A stretch of 64,000 nucleotides of DNA, from positions 124,001 through 188,000 of the forward strand of contig NZ_JAIOUV010000002.1 of the NCBI RefSeq assembly GCF_019931145.1, written 5' to 3'. Position 1 is the first letter of the stretch. Every line of letters begins with the position of its first letter. Positions 37,946 to 46,710 of the stretch are shown piece by piece. The stretch comes from Marinicella meishanensis (GTDB lineage: Bacteria > Pseudomonadota > Gammaproteobacteria > Xanthomonadales > Marinicellaceae). Both the position numbers and the translations under genes were made by a program. Below the pieces are notes generated by a model that saw only the letters and a list, made by a program, of their open reading frames with translations, was not told the origin of the DNA and did not search any database.

Positions 37946-38938
37946 ATGACCAACAAGATTCCATTGCACATCGAAACCCCCAACAACGCCGGCTCCAAAG
38001 TGGCTGGCGCCAAAGAATTGGGGGCCAACAAAACCGGGCGCAATCGGGCCACTTTTGACACCGATGCCCCGCGTTTGCGCAAACCCGATTGGATTCGGGT
38101 GCGCATCCCCACCGGCAACGCCGTGCAAAAATTGAAAAGCAAGTTGCGCAGCAGCTCCTTGGTCACGGTCTGTGAAGAAGCGTCTTGTCCCAACATCCAC
38201 GAATGTTTTGGCAAAGGCACCGCCACCTTCATGATCTTGGGCGAAGTGTGTACCCGCCGTTGTTCGTTTTGTGATGTGGCCCATGGCCGCCCCTTGCCAC
38301 CGGATCCCAACGAAGCCGAAAACCTGGCCCAAACCATTGCCGACATGGGCTTGAAATACGTGGTCATCACTTCGGTGGATCGCGATGATTTGAAAGACGG
38401 TGGTGCACAACATTTCGTCGATTGCATCAGCGCCGTGCGGGAAAAAAACCCCGGCATCCAGATCGAAATTCTGACCCCTGATTTCCGCGGTAAAGGCCGC
38501 ATGGACAAGGCCTTGGAGATCCTCGCGCAAAGCCCACCGGATGTGTTCAACCACAACCTGGAAACCGCCTACGCGCTGTACAAAGCGGTGCGGCCGGGCG
38601 CCGATTACCAATGGTCGCTGGATTTGCTCAAAAAATTCAAAGCCCAACACCCTGACATCCCCACCAAATCAGGCATCATGGTGGGCCTGGGAGAAACCTT
38701 TGAACAGGTGCAAGAAACCCTGCAACACCTGGCCGACCATGACGTCGAAATGATCACCATCGGCCAATACCTGCAACCCACCCAGGGCCACCACCCGGTG
38801 CTGAATTACTGGACTCCGGATGAGTTCAAAGCGATTGAAGAATATGGCTACACCCTGGGCTTCAAACACATCGCCGCCGGCCCCCTGGTGCGCTCCAGCT
38901 ACCACGCCGACGTGCAAGCACACGAAGCGGGTGTGTGA
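37946..38938 (+). CDS. lipA: Lipoyl synthase
   Basis: A 330-residue radical-SAM enzyme that inserts two sulfurs into octanoyl groups. It has the auxiliary cluster motif in [12 protein letters not shown] and the radical-SAM CTRRCSFC (CxxxCxxC), plus [14 protein letters not shown] and VMVGLGET-like segments. The ATG at 37946 is the family start. The stop codon TGA at 38936-38938 lies inside the 6-bp target duplication of the mobile island that follows, so the gene stayed intact. Confidence 0.96.
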   Translation: MTNKIPLHIETPNNAGSKVAGAKELGANKTGRNRATFDTDAPRLRKPDWIRVRIPTGNAVQKLKSKLRSSSLVTVCEEASCPNIHECFGKGTATFMILGEVCTRRCSFCDVAHGRPLPPDPNEAENLAQTIADMGLKYVVITSVDRDDLKDGGAQHFVDCISAVREKNPGIQIEILTPDFRGKGRMDKALEILAQSPPDVFNHNLETAYALYKAVRPGADYQWSLDLLKKFKAQHPDIPTKSGIMVGLGETFEQVQETLQHLADHDVEMITIGQYLQPTQGHHPVLNYWTPDEFKAIEEYGYTLGFKHIAAGPLVRSSYHADVQAHEAGV

Positions 38939-38939
38939 G
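38934..38939. repeat. Left target-site duplication TGTGAG
   Basis: TGTGAG directly before the left terminal sequence TGTCAATTC. The identical hexamer stands directly after the far right end, at 49719-49724. Confidence 0.75.
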
Positions 38940-38940
38940 T

Positions 38941-39020
38941 GTCAATTCCAATGATCATTTGGACTGAACAATGCTAATTTGTACTGTACAACGCTATCCT
39001 GTACTGTACAACGTTATCTT
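38941..39020 (+). repeat. Four imperfect 20-bp tandem units at the left end
   Basis: Phased units start at 38941, 38961, 38981 and 39001; a fifth begins at 39021 with ggactga. Units 3 and 4 (gtactgtacaacgctatcct type) differ at two positions. Unit 2 shares the ggactg start, and unit 1 is the terminal repeat itself. They look like an array of transposase-binding sites. Confidence 0.7.
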
Positions 39021-39026
39021 GGACTG

Positions 39027-39425
39027 ATGAGCGCCGAGCTGCTCAAACTCTCCTATTTCCCAGATGATGGTCGAATATGGAGGGTTGAGTGGGTTTATGA
39101 CATTAGATACAACCTGGCTGTCCCTTCAGAATCAGTTTTTGTTGCTGCAATTGCTCCCCTGACCAAAGAAGCTCAACAACTATATGAGTCCGGAATTCAG
39201 GAAAATATCAAACAATTCTACAGGGCCAACCTGGTTGAAAAAGATGCTCTTAAGGAAATAGAGGTTGGGGTTGGCCAGTCTGCTCTGATTGACATCGGTT
39301 CACTATGGAAGAATGGAGTTCTTATAAATTCAAATGTAGGTGTAAAAGATACATTTGACATAGTGGTTGATGATGCACATTGTATCCCGTCAGCATCATG
39401 TGGACCAAATGGGCTAATTAACTAA
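39027..39425 (+). CDS. Unknown protein at the left end of the mobile element
   Basis: A 132-residue protein starting MSAELLKLSYFPDDGRIWRVEW. No signal peptide or membrane segment is seen. It is probably a real gene because a diverged copy with about half its residues conserved lies at 40914-41203, including IWRVEW, ESGI, VGQS and LIDIGSLW. The ATG context (actgATGA) is the same in both. There is no good ribosome site. It belongs to no family I recognise. Its position between the terminal repeats and orfA suggests a passenger or accessory gene of this element type. Confidence 0.55.
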   Translation: MSAELLKLSYFPDDGRIWRVEWVYDIRYNLAVPSESVFVAAIAPLTKEAQQLYESGIQENIKQFYRANLVEKDALKEIEVGVGQSALIDIGSLWKNGVLINSNVGVKDTFDIVVDDAHCIPSASCGPNGLIN

Positions 39426-39470
39426 GAGACACTTTCGGTTCATTGTAAACTCTAGAAACAGGAGCAAACA

Positions 39471-39827
39471 ATGACAAAAAGTAAAGCAGAAAAAACAGTA
39501 AGAGACATCCGTCGTCGTACCCGCAAACATTATTCAGCAGAAGACAAAATCCGCATTGTGATCGAAGGCTTGCGTGGCGAGACAAGCGTTGCGGCCTTGT
39601 GCCGCCGTGAAGGCATCAATTCCAACTTTTATTACCGTTGGTCCAAAGACTTCCTTGAAGCAGGCAAGAAGCGCTTGGCTGGTGACACGGTGCGTGAAGC
39701 CAACACCGGGGAAGTCAAAGCCCTTCGCTGTGAGGCCCAATCATTGAAAGAAGCCCTGGCTGAAAGTGTGCTGGAAAATCGCCTGCTTAAAAAAAGCTTG
39801 ATTGGCGATTGTGGAGACGATACGTGA
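39471..39827 (+). CDS. IS3-family transposase OrfA
   Basis: A 118-residue protein. The helix-turn-helix (YSAEDKIRIVIEGLRGETSVAALCRREGINSNFYYRW) and the leucine-zipper-like C-terminus (ALRCEAQSLKEALAESVLENRLLKKSL) are typical of IS3 OrfA. A ggagc ribosome site precedes the ATG. Near its end a run of seven A followed by G (39789-39796) provides a slippery site for -1 frameshifting into OrfB. Confidence 0.88.
   Translation: MTKSKAEKTVRDIRRRTRKHYSAEDKIRIVIEGLRGETSVAALCRREGINSNFYYRWSKDFLEAGKKRLAGDTVREANTGEVKALRCEAQSLKEALAESVLENRLLKKSLIGDCGDDT
39789..39796 (+). promoter_or_regulatory. Slippery sequence for programmed -1 frameshift
   Basis: AAAAAAAG, read A-AAA-AAG in the OrfA frame. The -1 frame is open from here into OrfB, as expected for an OrfAB fusion transposase of the IS3 family. 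Confidence 0.65.
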
Positions 39828-40823
39828 GATACTCAGCGTCTGAGAAGTATGAGTTGATCCAATTGGTCCAGGATTCTGATCTTTCTGTTCGCCAAACATT
39901 GAAGCGACTGTCCATCAATCGGTCCACGTTCTATGGCTGGCTTGAGCGTTATGAGAAAGATGGTTTAGCGGGCTTGTCTGACAAGCCCGCTAAACCGGGC
40001 CATGTATGGAACAAAATCAGCGAGGAACACCAACAAGCCATGGTCCAGATGGCCCTGGATGAAACCGACCTTTCTCCCAGAGAACTGGCGGTCAAGTACA
40101 CCGAAACCATGAGCTATTATGTATCAGAATCAAGCATGTACAGGCTTTTGAAGTCTTACGACCTGATCACATCCCCTGCTTACATCCTGATGCAGGCAGG
40201 TGACAAATTTGACCAACCCAGTGCCCGGGTTAATGAACTGTGGCAGACTGACTTTACGTACTTCAAAATCATTGGCTGGGGCTGGTATTACCTGTCTACC
40301 ATTCTGGATGATTACTCCAGGTTCATCGTTGCCTGGCGATTGTGTACCACCATGGCTGCATCTGATGTGACCGATACACTGGACGATGCTTTGGCCTTCA
40401 CAGGCTAGATCAAGTTCATGTGGACCACAAGCCTCGATTGCTCAGCGACAATGGTCCATGTTACATATCTGGACAACTGGCTGATTACCTCAAAGACCAA
40501 GGCATGAGCCACACCCGTGGCAGACCCTATCACCCACAAACCCAGGGTAAAATCGAACGCTGGCACCGATCTATGAAAACCAGATACTGCTTGATCATTA
40601 TTATTTGCCCAGCGAACTGAAAAACCAAATGCAGCGATTTGTGCAGTATTACAACCATGAACGGTATCATGAATCCCTGGATAATTTAACACCGGCTGAT
40701 GTCTATTACGGCAGAGGTCAGGAGGTATTGAAACAAAGAAAACTGATCAAACAAAACACCATCGCCTTGAGGCGACAATTACACCATGATAACTTAAACA
40801 AAGTGAACCAATCTGTCTCTTAA
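39809..40823 (+). pseudogene. IS3-family transposase OrfB with two 1-base deletions
   Basis: The reading frame starts with a helix-turn-helix part (YELIQLVQDSDLSVRQTLKRL) and enters the DDE integrase domain (NELWQTDFTYFKI for the first Asp, RLLSDNGPCYISGQ for the second, HPQTQGKIERWHRSMK for the Glu). The frame breaks twice. Near 40405, ggctagatc would read GLDQVHVDHK with one extra base; near 40577, one A is missing in an A run, after which LPSELKNQMQRFVQYYNHERYHESL continues. All catalytic residues are encoded, but not in one frame. The element is therefore probably unable to move itself, unless the breaks are sequencing errors. Confidence 0.8.
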
Positions 40824-40831
40824 ATTAACTG

Positions 40832-40910
40832 ACTACTGGTCCAAAATGATTTGACGACGTACAATCTCTGTAGAAATGGCAGCTAGTCCAAAATAACTTT
40901 AGAATTGACA
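40832..40910 (+). repeat. Inner right end of the mobile element
   Basis: The last about 50 bases (gtacaatctctgtag ... agaattgaca) match the outer right end near 49662-49718 in the same orientation and are the inverse of the left end at 38940. The box ggtccaaaatgatttgac at about 40834 is a second, subterminal copy of the terminal motif. Confidence 0.7.
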
Positions 40911-40913
40911 CTG

Positions 40914-41203
40914 ATGACCGCTGAACAGCTCAAACTAACCTACTTTTCAGGCGATGAACGGATTTGGCGGGTTGAATGGACTTACATCATCGGTTACAAC
41001 ACCACCGTTCCTTCTTAATCCCTATTTGGGTCAGTATTGCACCATTCAGTCAAGAAATTCAGCAAGAAAACGAGTCTGGCATATTTGAAAAAAATCGACA
41101 TTTTTATGGCTTAAACGAGGTTGAAAAAAATAGGCTATTAGAAATTGAGACTGGTGTCGGCCAAAGCCGTTTAATTGACATTGGTTCGCTTTGGCAAAAT
41201 TAA
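40914..41203 (+). pseudogene. Decayed second copy of the left-end protein
   Basis: It starts MTAEQLKLTYFSGDERIWRVEWTY, reaches VPS, then has TAA where the intact copy has GAA, and a two-base insertion shifts the frame. The rest (VSIAPFSQEIQQENESGI ... LLEIETGVGQSRLIDIGSLWQN) follows in the new frame. It begins only three bases after the inner right end at 40910, which mimics the spacing between terminal repeats and the ATG of the intact copy. This suggests it is the first gene of a second element whose own left end is lost. Confidence 0.7.
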
Positions 41204-41236
41204 AAATTAATTAACTTAATAACGATGACTGAATTT

Positions 41237-42265
41237 ATGAAGAAAATATTGCCCCAAATCCTAATTATTTCATTTGTTGGGTGTGCGAAACATGACAATA
41301 TTGACACTTACCTGAACGCACTTCACCACCATGGAGAAATCAACGGAAATGTATTGGTAATTAAAGACGGAAAAATAATTTATGAAAATTCCTTCGGTTA
41401 TGTAGACGGCTCTAAAAGCACAATGCTGACTAAAAATCATCGATTCAATATCGGTTCAATTTATAAAGAATTTCCAGCGGTTTTAATCATGCAGCTCTTT
41501 GAAAAAGGGCACCTAAAATTAGAGGATAATATCTCAAAGTATATTACTGATTTACCAGATTGGTCAGAAAAAATAACCATTGATAATCTTCTGAAATACT
41601 CCAGCGGTTTACCAACGTTTGACTGGGATTCATACTTCAGCAGGGGTATAACCATGAATGACAACGATGTTATTGAGGAAATTAAAGCTGTTAAAAACCT
41701 CGAGTTTGAGCCAGGTTCGGATTACCTATATTCAAATATGAATCCTGTTTTACTGATCAAAATTGTTGAAAACATAACTAAGACTGATTTCAGAGAGTAT
41801 CTACAAGCCAATATTTTTCGGCCTCATAGAATGCACAACACCCTGTTAAAAAAACAAATTCCATACGAAGATAAACTATTGATGGCAATACCTTTCGATG
41901 GCGATTTTAAAGAAGATGACAACAGTATATCAGTAGATACTTTCTTAATGAGTTCCACAACAAATGATTTGGCGAAATGGTTTGAGGAACTGGGCGACTT
42001 TAAAGTCATCAATAAACAGTCCCTCAAAACACTCTCAGAAACAGCCATGAGAAGGGCAAACATTCAATCAGCACTTGGTTATACCGAATGGGAAAACGAC
42101 AAGTTAATTGAACATTCACACCATGGCTCAATGTCAAATTATGAATCTCTGGTTCGAAGATTTAAACAAGACCGCATCACCATTGTCATTACAACAAACC
42201 AAAAACGCCAAAACTTATATGAAATAACGAATGAAATATTAGGCATTCTAAATAGAATGAAATGA
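41237..42265 (+). CDS. Serine hydrolase lipoprotein (beta-lactamase / DD-peptidase fold)
   Basis: A 342-residue protein with a lipoprotein signal (MKKILPQILIISFVGCAKH, lipid Cys16). The SxxK motif is SIYK (Ser74, Lys77), the YxN motif is YSN (Tyr165 to Asn167), and EHSHHGSMSNY stands where the KTG/HxG motif is expected. These are the marks of serine hydrolases of the class C beta-lactamase / family S12 group, which cleave D-amino peptides, esters or unknown substrates. Resistance cannot be inferred. An ATG 12 bases upstream is possible. The gene is AT-rich, lies in the mobile island and has no partner on its strand. Confidence 0.82.
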   Translation: MKKILPQILIISFVGCAKHDNIDTYLNALHHHGEINGNVLVIKDGKIIYENSFGYVDGSKSTMLTKNHRFNIGSIYKEFPAVLIMQLFEKGHLKLEDNISKYITDLPDWSEKITIDNLLKYSSGLPTFDWDSYFSRGITMNDNDVIEEIKAVKNLEFEPGSDYLYSNMNPVLLIKIVENITKTDFREYLQANIFRPHRMHNTLLKKQIPYEDKLLMAIPFDGDFKEDDNSISVDTFLMSSTTNDLAKWFEELGDFKVINKQSLKTLSETAMRRANIQSALGYTEWENDKLIEHSHHGSMSNYESLVRRFKQDRITIVITTNQKRQNLYEITNEILGILNRMK

Positions 42266-42650
42266 AATAACCAACATTCATTTTGGTTAAATATCACCAA
42301 TATCTCTTTGCCTGTGTATATCAGCGAAACGTCACCACGTAGCAATACTCTGGGACATATATGAACGCCCCATTTGATTCAAGGTAATTTGTGCGTTTTT
42401 TTTGTGTTTGGTTAATTCATGTTAGTTCCATCAACCAATTGAGTCATTGGGCAGATCAACACTGGTTTCGGACATATATCCGGCCTGTTGGTGAGGGCTT
42501 TGATGCCTCCGGCCTCGATGAGATCCGAACCTGACTTTCTTATCAGGCACTCGGCCTTGATGGCTTTGCCCCAGAACAGTTTAAAGTCAGGTCGGGTTAC
42601 CTGTTGTTCATCATGCGCATCTAACTTGGTCGGTTGGTTTGATGGGTGGT
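42266..42650. other. Non-coding stretch with repeats in the island
   Basis: No gene is supported. It holds two ggacatatat boxes (near 42351 and 42474) and a perfect 10-bp inverted repeat, acctgacttt/aaagtcaggt (near 42530 and 42584). These look like worn ends of older mobile elements, but I cannot assign them. Confidence 0.3.
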
Positions 42651-42830
42651 TTATTTCATGGTTTGAGTTGTGGTTGTACTAGGCTTGTCACCTTGGTCGA
42701 TTTCAAGTCGATCAACCCAGCTTCTCAAGGTCTCTGGTATACAGCCGATTTTGGCTGCGATTGATTTGATGGTGGCCCATCTGGAATGATGCTCATGTTC
42801 GGTTTGTAAAACCAACCGAACAGCTTGTTC
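42651..42830 (-). pseudogene. Remnant of an IS3-family OrfA
   Basis: The minus strand reads EQAVRLVLQTEHEHHSRW, then ATIKSIAAKIGCIPETLRSW and VDRLEIDQGDKPSTTTTQ, and stops at TAA. This is the central helix-turn-helix part of IS3-group OrfA. The N-terminus is cut off by the IS256 insertion at 42839. The C-terminal part and the whole of OrfB are missing. Confidence 0.7.
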
Positions 42831-42838
42831 TTAATAAC

Positions 42839-44174
42839 GTAAAATATTTTTCGCACATTTGAGAAGCGGTGGTTCTCAGGTTGTAAGATTGATTTTGAAG
42901 AATTAATCAAAAACCTATAGGAGAACCACACGATGAAAGATGATACCAAAAAACTGAACAATGTGGTTAGCATTGATGAAACTCGGATCCAAGATCACCT
43001 GGGTGAGCTGGTTCGAGGTACGGTGGAAGAAACCCTCAATTCAATGCTGGATGCCGAGGCTGATCAGCTGTGTGGCGCCGGGCGCTATGAAAGGAGCGCC
43101 AGGCGCACAGACACCCGAGCAGGCCACTATGAACGCAAGCTTCACACCCGCGCGGGTGCAGTGAACATCAAGATGCCTAAACTGCGCAAACAAACTTTTG
43201 AGACGGCCATCATAGAGCGCTATCGTCGCCGGGAGAGTTCGATAGAAGAATCGTTGATTGAGATGTATTTGGCTGGTGTATCAGTGAGGCGTGTTGAGGA
43301 CATCACTGAGGCCCTGTGGGGAACGCGTGTTTCATCTGGCACAGTCAGTAACCTGAACAAAAAGATTTATAAGAAGCTTGAACGATGGCGCAACCAACCA
43401 ATAGAAGGTGATTTTCCGTATGTTTACCTAGATGGCATCGTTCTTAAGCGGTCATGGGCTGGGGAAATCAAAAATGTATCGGTGTTGGTGGCCATTGGTG
43501 TGCATGAATCAGGTTTCCGCCAAATCCTGGGCGTTAGTGAAGGCCACAAAGAGGATAAAAGTGGTTGGGGTGGTTTCCTATCTCATTTGAAGCAGCGTGG
43601 CCTGAAGGGCGTTAAACTGATCATATCTGATGCCTGTTTGGGCTTGTATGAATCAGCGGCAGAATACTATCCTGAAGCCGCCTGGCAGCGTTGTATGGTC
43701 CATTTCCATCGCAATGTGGCCAGTAAAGTACCATCCTCCAAGGTGAAGCAAGTGGCCAGGATGCTCAAAGCTATATATGCATCAGAATCTGCTGAAGCTG
43801 CCTGGCAAAAAGCGATCAGTGTGATCGAAGATTTAAGGACTATGAAGCTGACAACTGCTGCTGATCTACTTGAACAAAAGATTGATGAGACATTGACCTA
43901 TTACCAGTTTCCACCGAGTCATTGGATCAGAATCAGGACCAACAACCCGTTGGAGAGAATCATGAAGGAAATCAGACGACGTACGCGCGTGGTGGGCGCG
44001 TTCCCTGATGGTCACTCAGCATTGATGCTCACAGCAGCCAGGCTCAGGCACATTGCAGGGACTAAGTGGGGCACCAGAAAATACTTGTGTATGGAGAAAT
44101 TACAACAACTGAAAATTGACAATCAACTCACTGCTTGAGACCACCGTGAGAAAAATGTGCGAAAGATTTTTGAC
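42839..44174 (+). mobile_element. IS256-family insertion sequence, complete
   Basis: Inverted ends are visible: tttcgcacattt...cggtggt near 42849-42872 and its complement accaccg...aaatgtgcgaaa near 44140-44166, extending to about 42839 and 44174. One intact transposase gene lies between them. No clear 8-bp target duplication is seen; the flanks are ttaataac and actaccga. It sits inside an older IS3 remnant. Confidence 0.75.
42933..44138 (+). CDS. IS256-family transposase
   Basis: A 401-residue mutator-type DDE transposase, intact. Visible parts are VYLDGIVLKRSW (first Asp region), KLIISDACLGLYESAAEYYPEAAWQRCMVHFHRN (second Asp and the CxxH signature), and NNPLERIMKEIRRRTRVVGAFPDG (Glu region). 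An aggag ribosome site precedes the ATG. Length matches the family, so this copy may still be active. Confidence 0.93.
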   Translation: MKDDTKKLNNVVSIDETRIQDHLGELVRGTVEETLNSMLDAEADQLCGAGRYERSARRTDTRAGHYERKLHTRAGAVNIKMPKLRKQTFETAIIERYRRRESSIEESLIEMYLAGVSVRRVEDITEALWGTRVSSGTVSNLNKKIYKKLERWRNQPIEGDFPYVYLDGIVLKRSWAGEIKNVSVLVAIGVHESGFRQILGVSEGHKEDKSGWGGFLSHLKQRGLKGVKLIISDACLGLYESAAEYYPEAAWQRCMVHFHRNVASKVPSSKVKQVARMLKAIYASESAEAAWQKAISVIEDLRTMKLTTAADLLEQKIDETLTYYQFPPSHWIRIRTNNPLERIMKEIRRRTRVVGAFPDGHSALMLTAARLRHIAGTKWGTRKYLCMEKLQQLKIDNQLTA

Positions 44175-44239
44175 ACTACCGACCATTGATTCACCTCAAA
44201 TGATTAAGTTACTATTTTTACCATAAAAAAGTGTCTACA
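44175..44239 (-). mobile_element. Left end of the IS3 remnant
   Basis: On the minus strand: TGTAGACACTTTTTTATGG, a leader, an aggtg ribosome site and ATG GTC GGT AGT, at which point the IS256 end begins. It is probably the start of the OrfA whose middle survives at 42651-42830, split by the IS256 insertion with some loss of bases. Confidence 0.5.
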
Positions 44240-44452
44240 ATTCTCAGGCCTTACCAAACATTAGAACTAACAGCATGATGTGTAACTTCGTTAATTCAGA
44301 TGGCAAATTGGCATACCATTTAACGATCACTGGTTATCAGCTGATCCGATCTCTCTCAATGTCGCAATCAAGAATAGTTTTTTCAAGATGTTTTGTCCGC
44401 ATCTTGATGATACTCGCCAACTTCACGAGAATCATTACAGAATTAAGCAATA
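44240..44452. other. Non-coding stretch
   Basis: AT-rich. I see no supported gene or strong hairpin; the only plus-strand frame overlaps the end of the minus-strand hydrolase gene and has no homology I recognise. Confidence 0.3.
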
Positions 44453-45445
44453 TTAATTTGCTTCAAACCTATTCATTAACAGTCGATTCACCCAAGTTGA
44501 CCTCACTTCTTCGATTAATGCGTCATCACCATCATTGGTCAAAACAGAAATTCCAGAACCTGTATTGGGTTCATACCCAACAAATGCACGAAATGAACCA
44601 TTAGAACCTGATTGCCAACTGATTAATATTTGATGCCATTCATTTGTTGTCAGAATTTTGGCCCTGCCTCCATATGCATAAAGGTTTGAACCTTGCTCAA
44701 TTGTTTCCGAGTTAAATAAAACATGGGGATAGTTCTTGACTATGAACTGACTGAACCGTAATAAATCTCTAGATGAAGATATGACGCCTCCAGCGCAAGT
44801 CACGAAGTCTGGGATAGGCCTGGTAGAACCCATCGGGGAAATATAATTTTGATGGTCAACCAGACCTGAAAAAACTGTAGTCTCTTTCAGTTTTGCTGGC
44901 TTGAACAATGTATTCTCGAGGATGCTCGTAATATTATCCTTAAATTGATGCTCTAAGATCGCTTGTACCAATACCCAATTGGTTAAGTTGTAATCAAAAC
45001 GAGTGCCTGGAGCAAATAATAGATCTTCATTCAGAAATCTCCCAGCCGCTTCACTCGAGCTCAGTGACATGTTTTGAAGCTCTGCGTTCTTTTTACTTTG
45101 AATAACCAATTCATCGCTGAGTCCGGAGGTATTTTGCAAGACATGCTTTAGCTTCACCACATCAAAAGCTGGAGTGACAATGTGAGGGAGCAGTTGAGAC
45201 AAACTTGATTCCAATGTGATACTCTCTTCTCTTTCAAACAATTCGAAAATAGCCACAGTACACATTAATTTCGCAATTGATCCGACTTGAAATTGACTGT
45301 CTGACCTGACACCATTGGAATACTCAGCCTTTTCAATTTCATCTTTTTCCATCCATGTTATGGAAAACTCTGCGCTCACCTCTGCCTGACAACACTCCGT
45401 GTTAATCATTGAAACCAAAATCAAAAAAATCAATCTCTTCTTCAT
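44453..45445 (-). CDS. Secreted serine hydrolase, third gene of island operon
   Basis: A 330-residue protein with signal peptide (MKKRLIFLILVSMINTECCQA). SxxK is SIAK (Ser56, Lys59). The second motif is YNLTN (Tyr152), not the usual YxN spacing, and NTSGLSDELV fits the fold. ATG 45445 is preferred: aaggtg lies seven bases before it and it overlaps the stop of the preceding gene by 4 bases (ATGA). It belongs to the beta-lactamase-like / S12 superfamily with unknown substrate. The altered second motif may mean reduced or different activity. Confidence 0.75.
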   Translation of the reverse strand: MKKRLIFLILVSMINTECCQAEVSAEFSITWMEKDEIEKAEYSNGVRSDSQFQVGSIAKLMCTVAIFELFEREESITLESSLSQLLPHIVTPAFDVVKLKHVLQNTSGLSDELVIQSKKNAELQNMSLSSSEAAGRFLNEDLLFAPGTRFDYNLTNWVLVQAILEHQFKDNITSILENTLFKPAKLKETTVFSGLVDHQNYISPMGSTRPIPDFVTCAGGVISSSRDLLRFSQFIVKNYPHVLFNSETIEQGSNLYAYGGRAKILTTNEWHQILISWQSGSNGSFRAFVGYEPNTGSGISVLTNDGDDALIEEVRSTWVNRLLMNRFEAN

Positions 45446-46710
45446 TTTTGACACCTTCTGTTACTGATTTCCGCAGACAGTTCTATCGCTGTCGGATTCA
45501 CGCTGTTTTGTTTATACCAAATGACAAGAAAATCGTTAGCCAACTCATCCAGAAGACATGACTTTTGCTGAGTCAGTAACCAGATTATGGGAAGGTCGAC
45601 AGTGGTATGATCGAAGGCTAAAAAAAACATCAGCAACTCTTTTTCTGATACACCTTGTTTTAAACTATCACCCATTCGTTGTTGCCTAATGTATTCATTC
45701 ACTCTGACTTCTGTTTTGAAGCGCTCAACTTCTACACCTTTGATCAGGCTGTTAACAATGAATGGCCCCAGTTGTCTTCTGAATAGATTTCCAGAACCAG
45801 ATATTGAGGCATCTGATAATGCTTGAGAATTTGAAGCGATGGCAATGCTCAACCCCTCCTCTGGCACCCTAACCAACAATGCTGATTCTGCCAGTCCAAA
45901 TCCATATTGCCAGTACACATCAAGATCTGAAATGTGATCTACAAACTGACCCAACCCATATGGTGATGAATGACCATCATTCAACACCACCGACTCATGT
46001 AGGCGCTGACATTGCTCCTGGTCCAGGCCAGTACAGGTATTCATGTGCTGACCTAAATGTGCCAATTGCATCATCGAAATCATGACATTGGTTGCCGGAT
46101 ATGCTTGTTTCCATAAAGCATCTGGTTGTTCCTTGTTTCGACCGATTCCTTTATCCCATGTATAGGGGGTCACTCGCTTATCTTCTGGAACATCTTTCAA
46201 TCTTGTGTAAGCTTCCACCCCTAATGCAGCAAACAGCTTTGACTGCAAAGCATCTCCAAATGGCTCAACACCACCCCAAACCGAGACTAACTCGTTGAAC
46301 CGATTGCCATAGTGAAAATATTGGCCTGGCCGCTCTCCTTCTGAAGTTTGTGTCAAAAGGTGATATAGGGTAATGTCGTCGCGAAAGCCCTTTGGTAATT
46401 GATGAACAAATGAAGAAAGCAACTTGTGTAAATCAACTTGTGAAAGCAGCATCATATAAGCCGTCATTGGTTTGGTCACTGAGGCGACCCAAAACACATG
46501 ATCACTGGTCATCAGCTCTTTGCGTTCTAAGTTGGCATAACCATGAGAAACATCACACCACAAAAGATTATTTTTCAGAACCACAACACTGATTCCAGGT
46601 AAATTCAATGACTGATAGGTATCGAATATCTGTTGTTCAAATTCAACAGGACAGGATTTGCTATATTCACTGAACAAGCTGATGATCAAGAACTTAATAA
46701 TTAATTTCAT
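45442..46710 (-). CDS. Secreted serine hydrolase, second gene of island operon
   Basis: A 422-residue protein with signal peptide (MKLIIKFLIISLFSEYSKSC). SxxK is SVTK (Ser77, Lys80) and the second motif is YGN (Tyr134 to Asn136) in YFHYGNRFNE. A segment DVYWQYGFGLAESALLVRVP precedes the last strand. The C-terminal roughly 100 residues are an extension of unknown role. It overlaps both neighbours by 4 bases, so all three hydrolases are translated together. Confidence 0.8.
   Translation of the reverse strand: MKLIIKFLIISLFSEYSKSCPVEFEQQIFDTYQSLNLPGISVVVLKNNLLWCDVSHGYANLERKELMTSDHVFWVASVTKPMTAYMMLLSQVDLHKLLSSFVHQLPKGFRDDITLYHLLTQTSEGERPGQYFHYGNRFNELVSVWGGVEPFGDALQSKLFAALGVEAYTRLKDVPEDKRVTPYTWDKGIGRNKEQPDALWKQAYPATNVMISMMQLAHLGQHMNTCTGLDQEQCQRLHESVVLNDGHSSPYGLGQFVDHISDLDVYWQYGFGLAESALLVRVPEEGLSIAIASNSQALSDASISGSGNLFRRQLGPFIVNSLIKGVEVERFKTEVRVNEYIRQQRMGDSLKQGVSEKELLMFFLAFDHTTVDLPIIWLLTQQKSCLLDELANDFLVIWYKQNSVNPTAIELSAEISNRRCQK

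Larger units (their letters stand above)
38940..40910 (+). mobile_element. IS3-type insertion element with passenger gene
   Basis: Bounded by the inverted ends TGTCAATTC (38940) and GAATTGACA (ending 40910). It contains a passenger gene (39027-39425), orfA and a broken orfB. The left end has a tandem array of 20-bp units; the right end has two related gtccaaaat boxes (about 40836 and 40887). No target duplication flanks this inner unit, unlike the outer boundary. Confidence 0.65.

Noticed and set aside
38941-39020. CRISPR-like repeat array
   Set aside because: The 20-bp units are directly adjacent without spacers, are imperfect, and begin at the tip of a mobile element; no cas gene is nearby.
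38940-40910. A simple, self-contained IS with its own target duplication
   Set aside because: Flanks at the inner right end (ctgatg) do not match TGTGAG; only the outer end at 49718 does.
44275-44604. Plus-strand open frame after the IS256 element
   Set aside because: It overlaps the end of the serine hydrolase on the other strand and shows no protein-like pattern.
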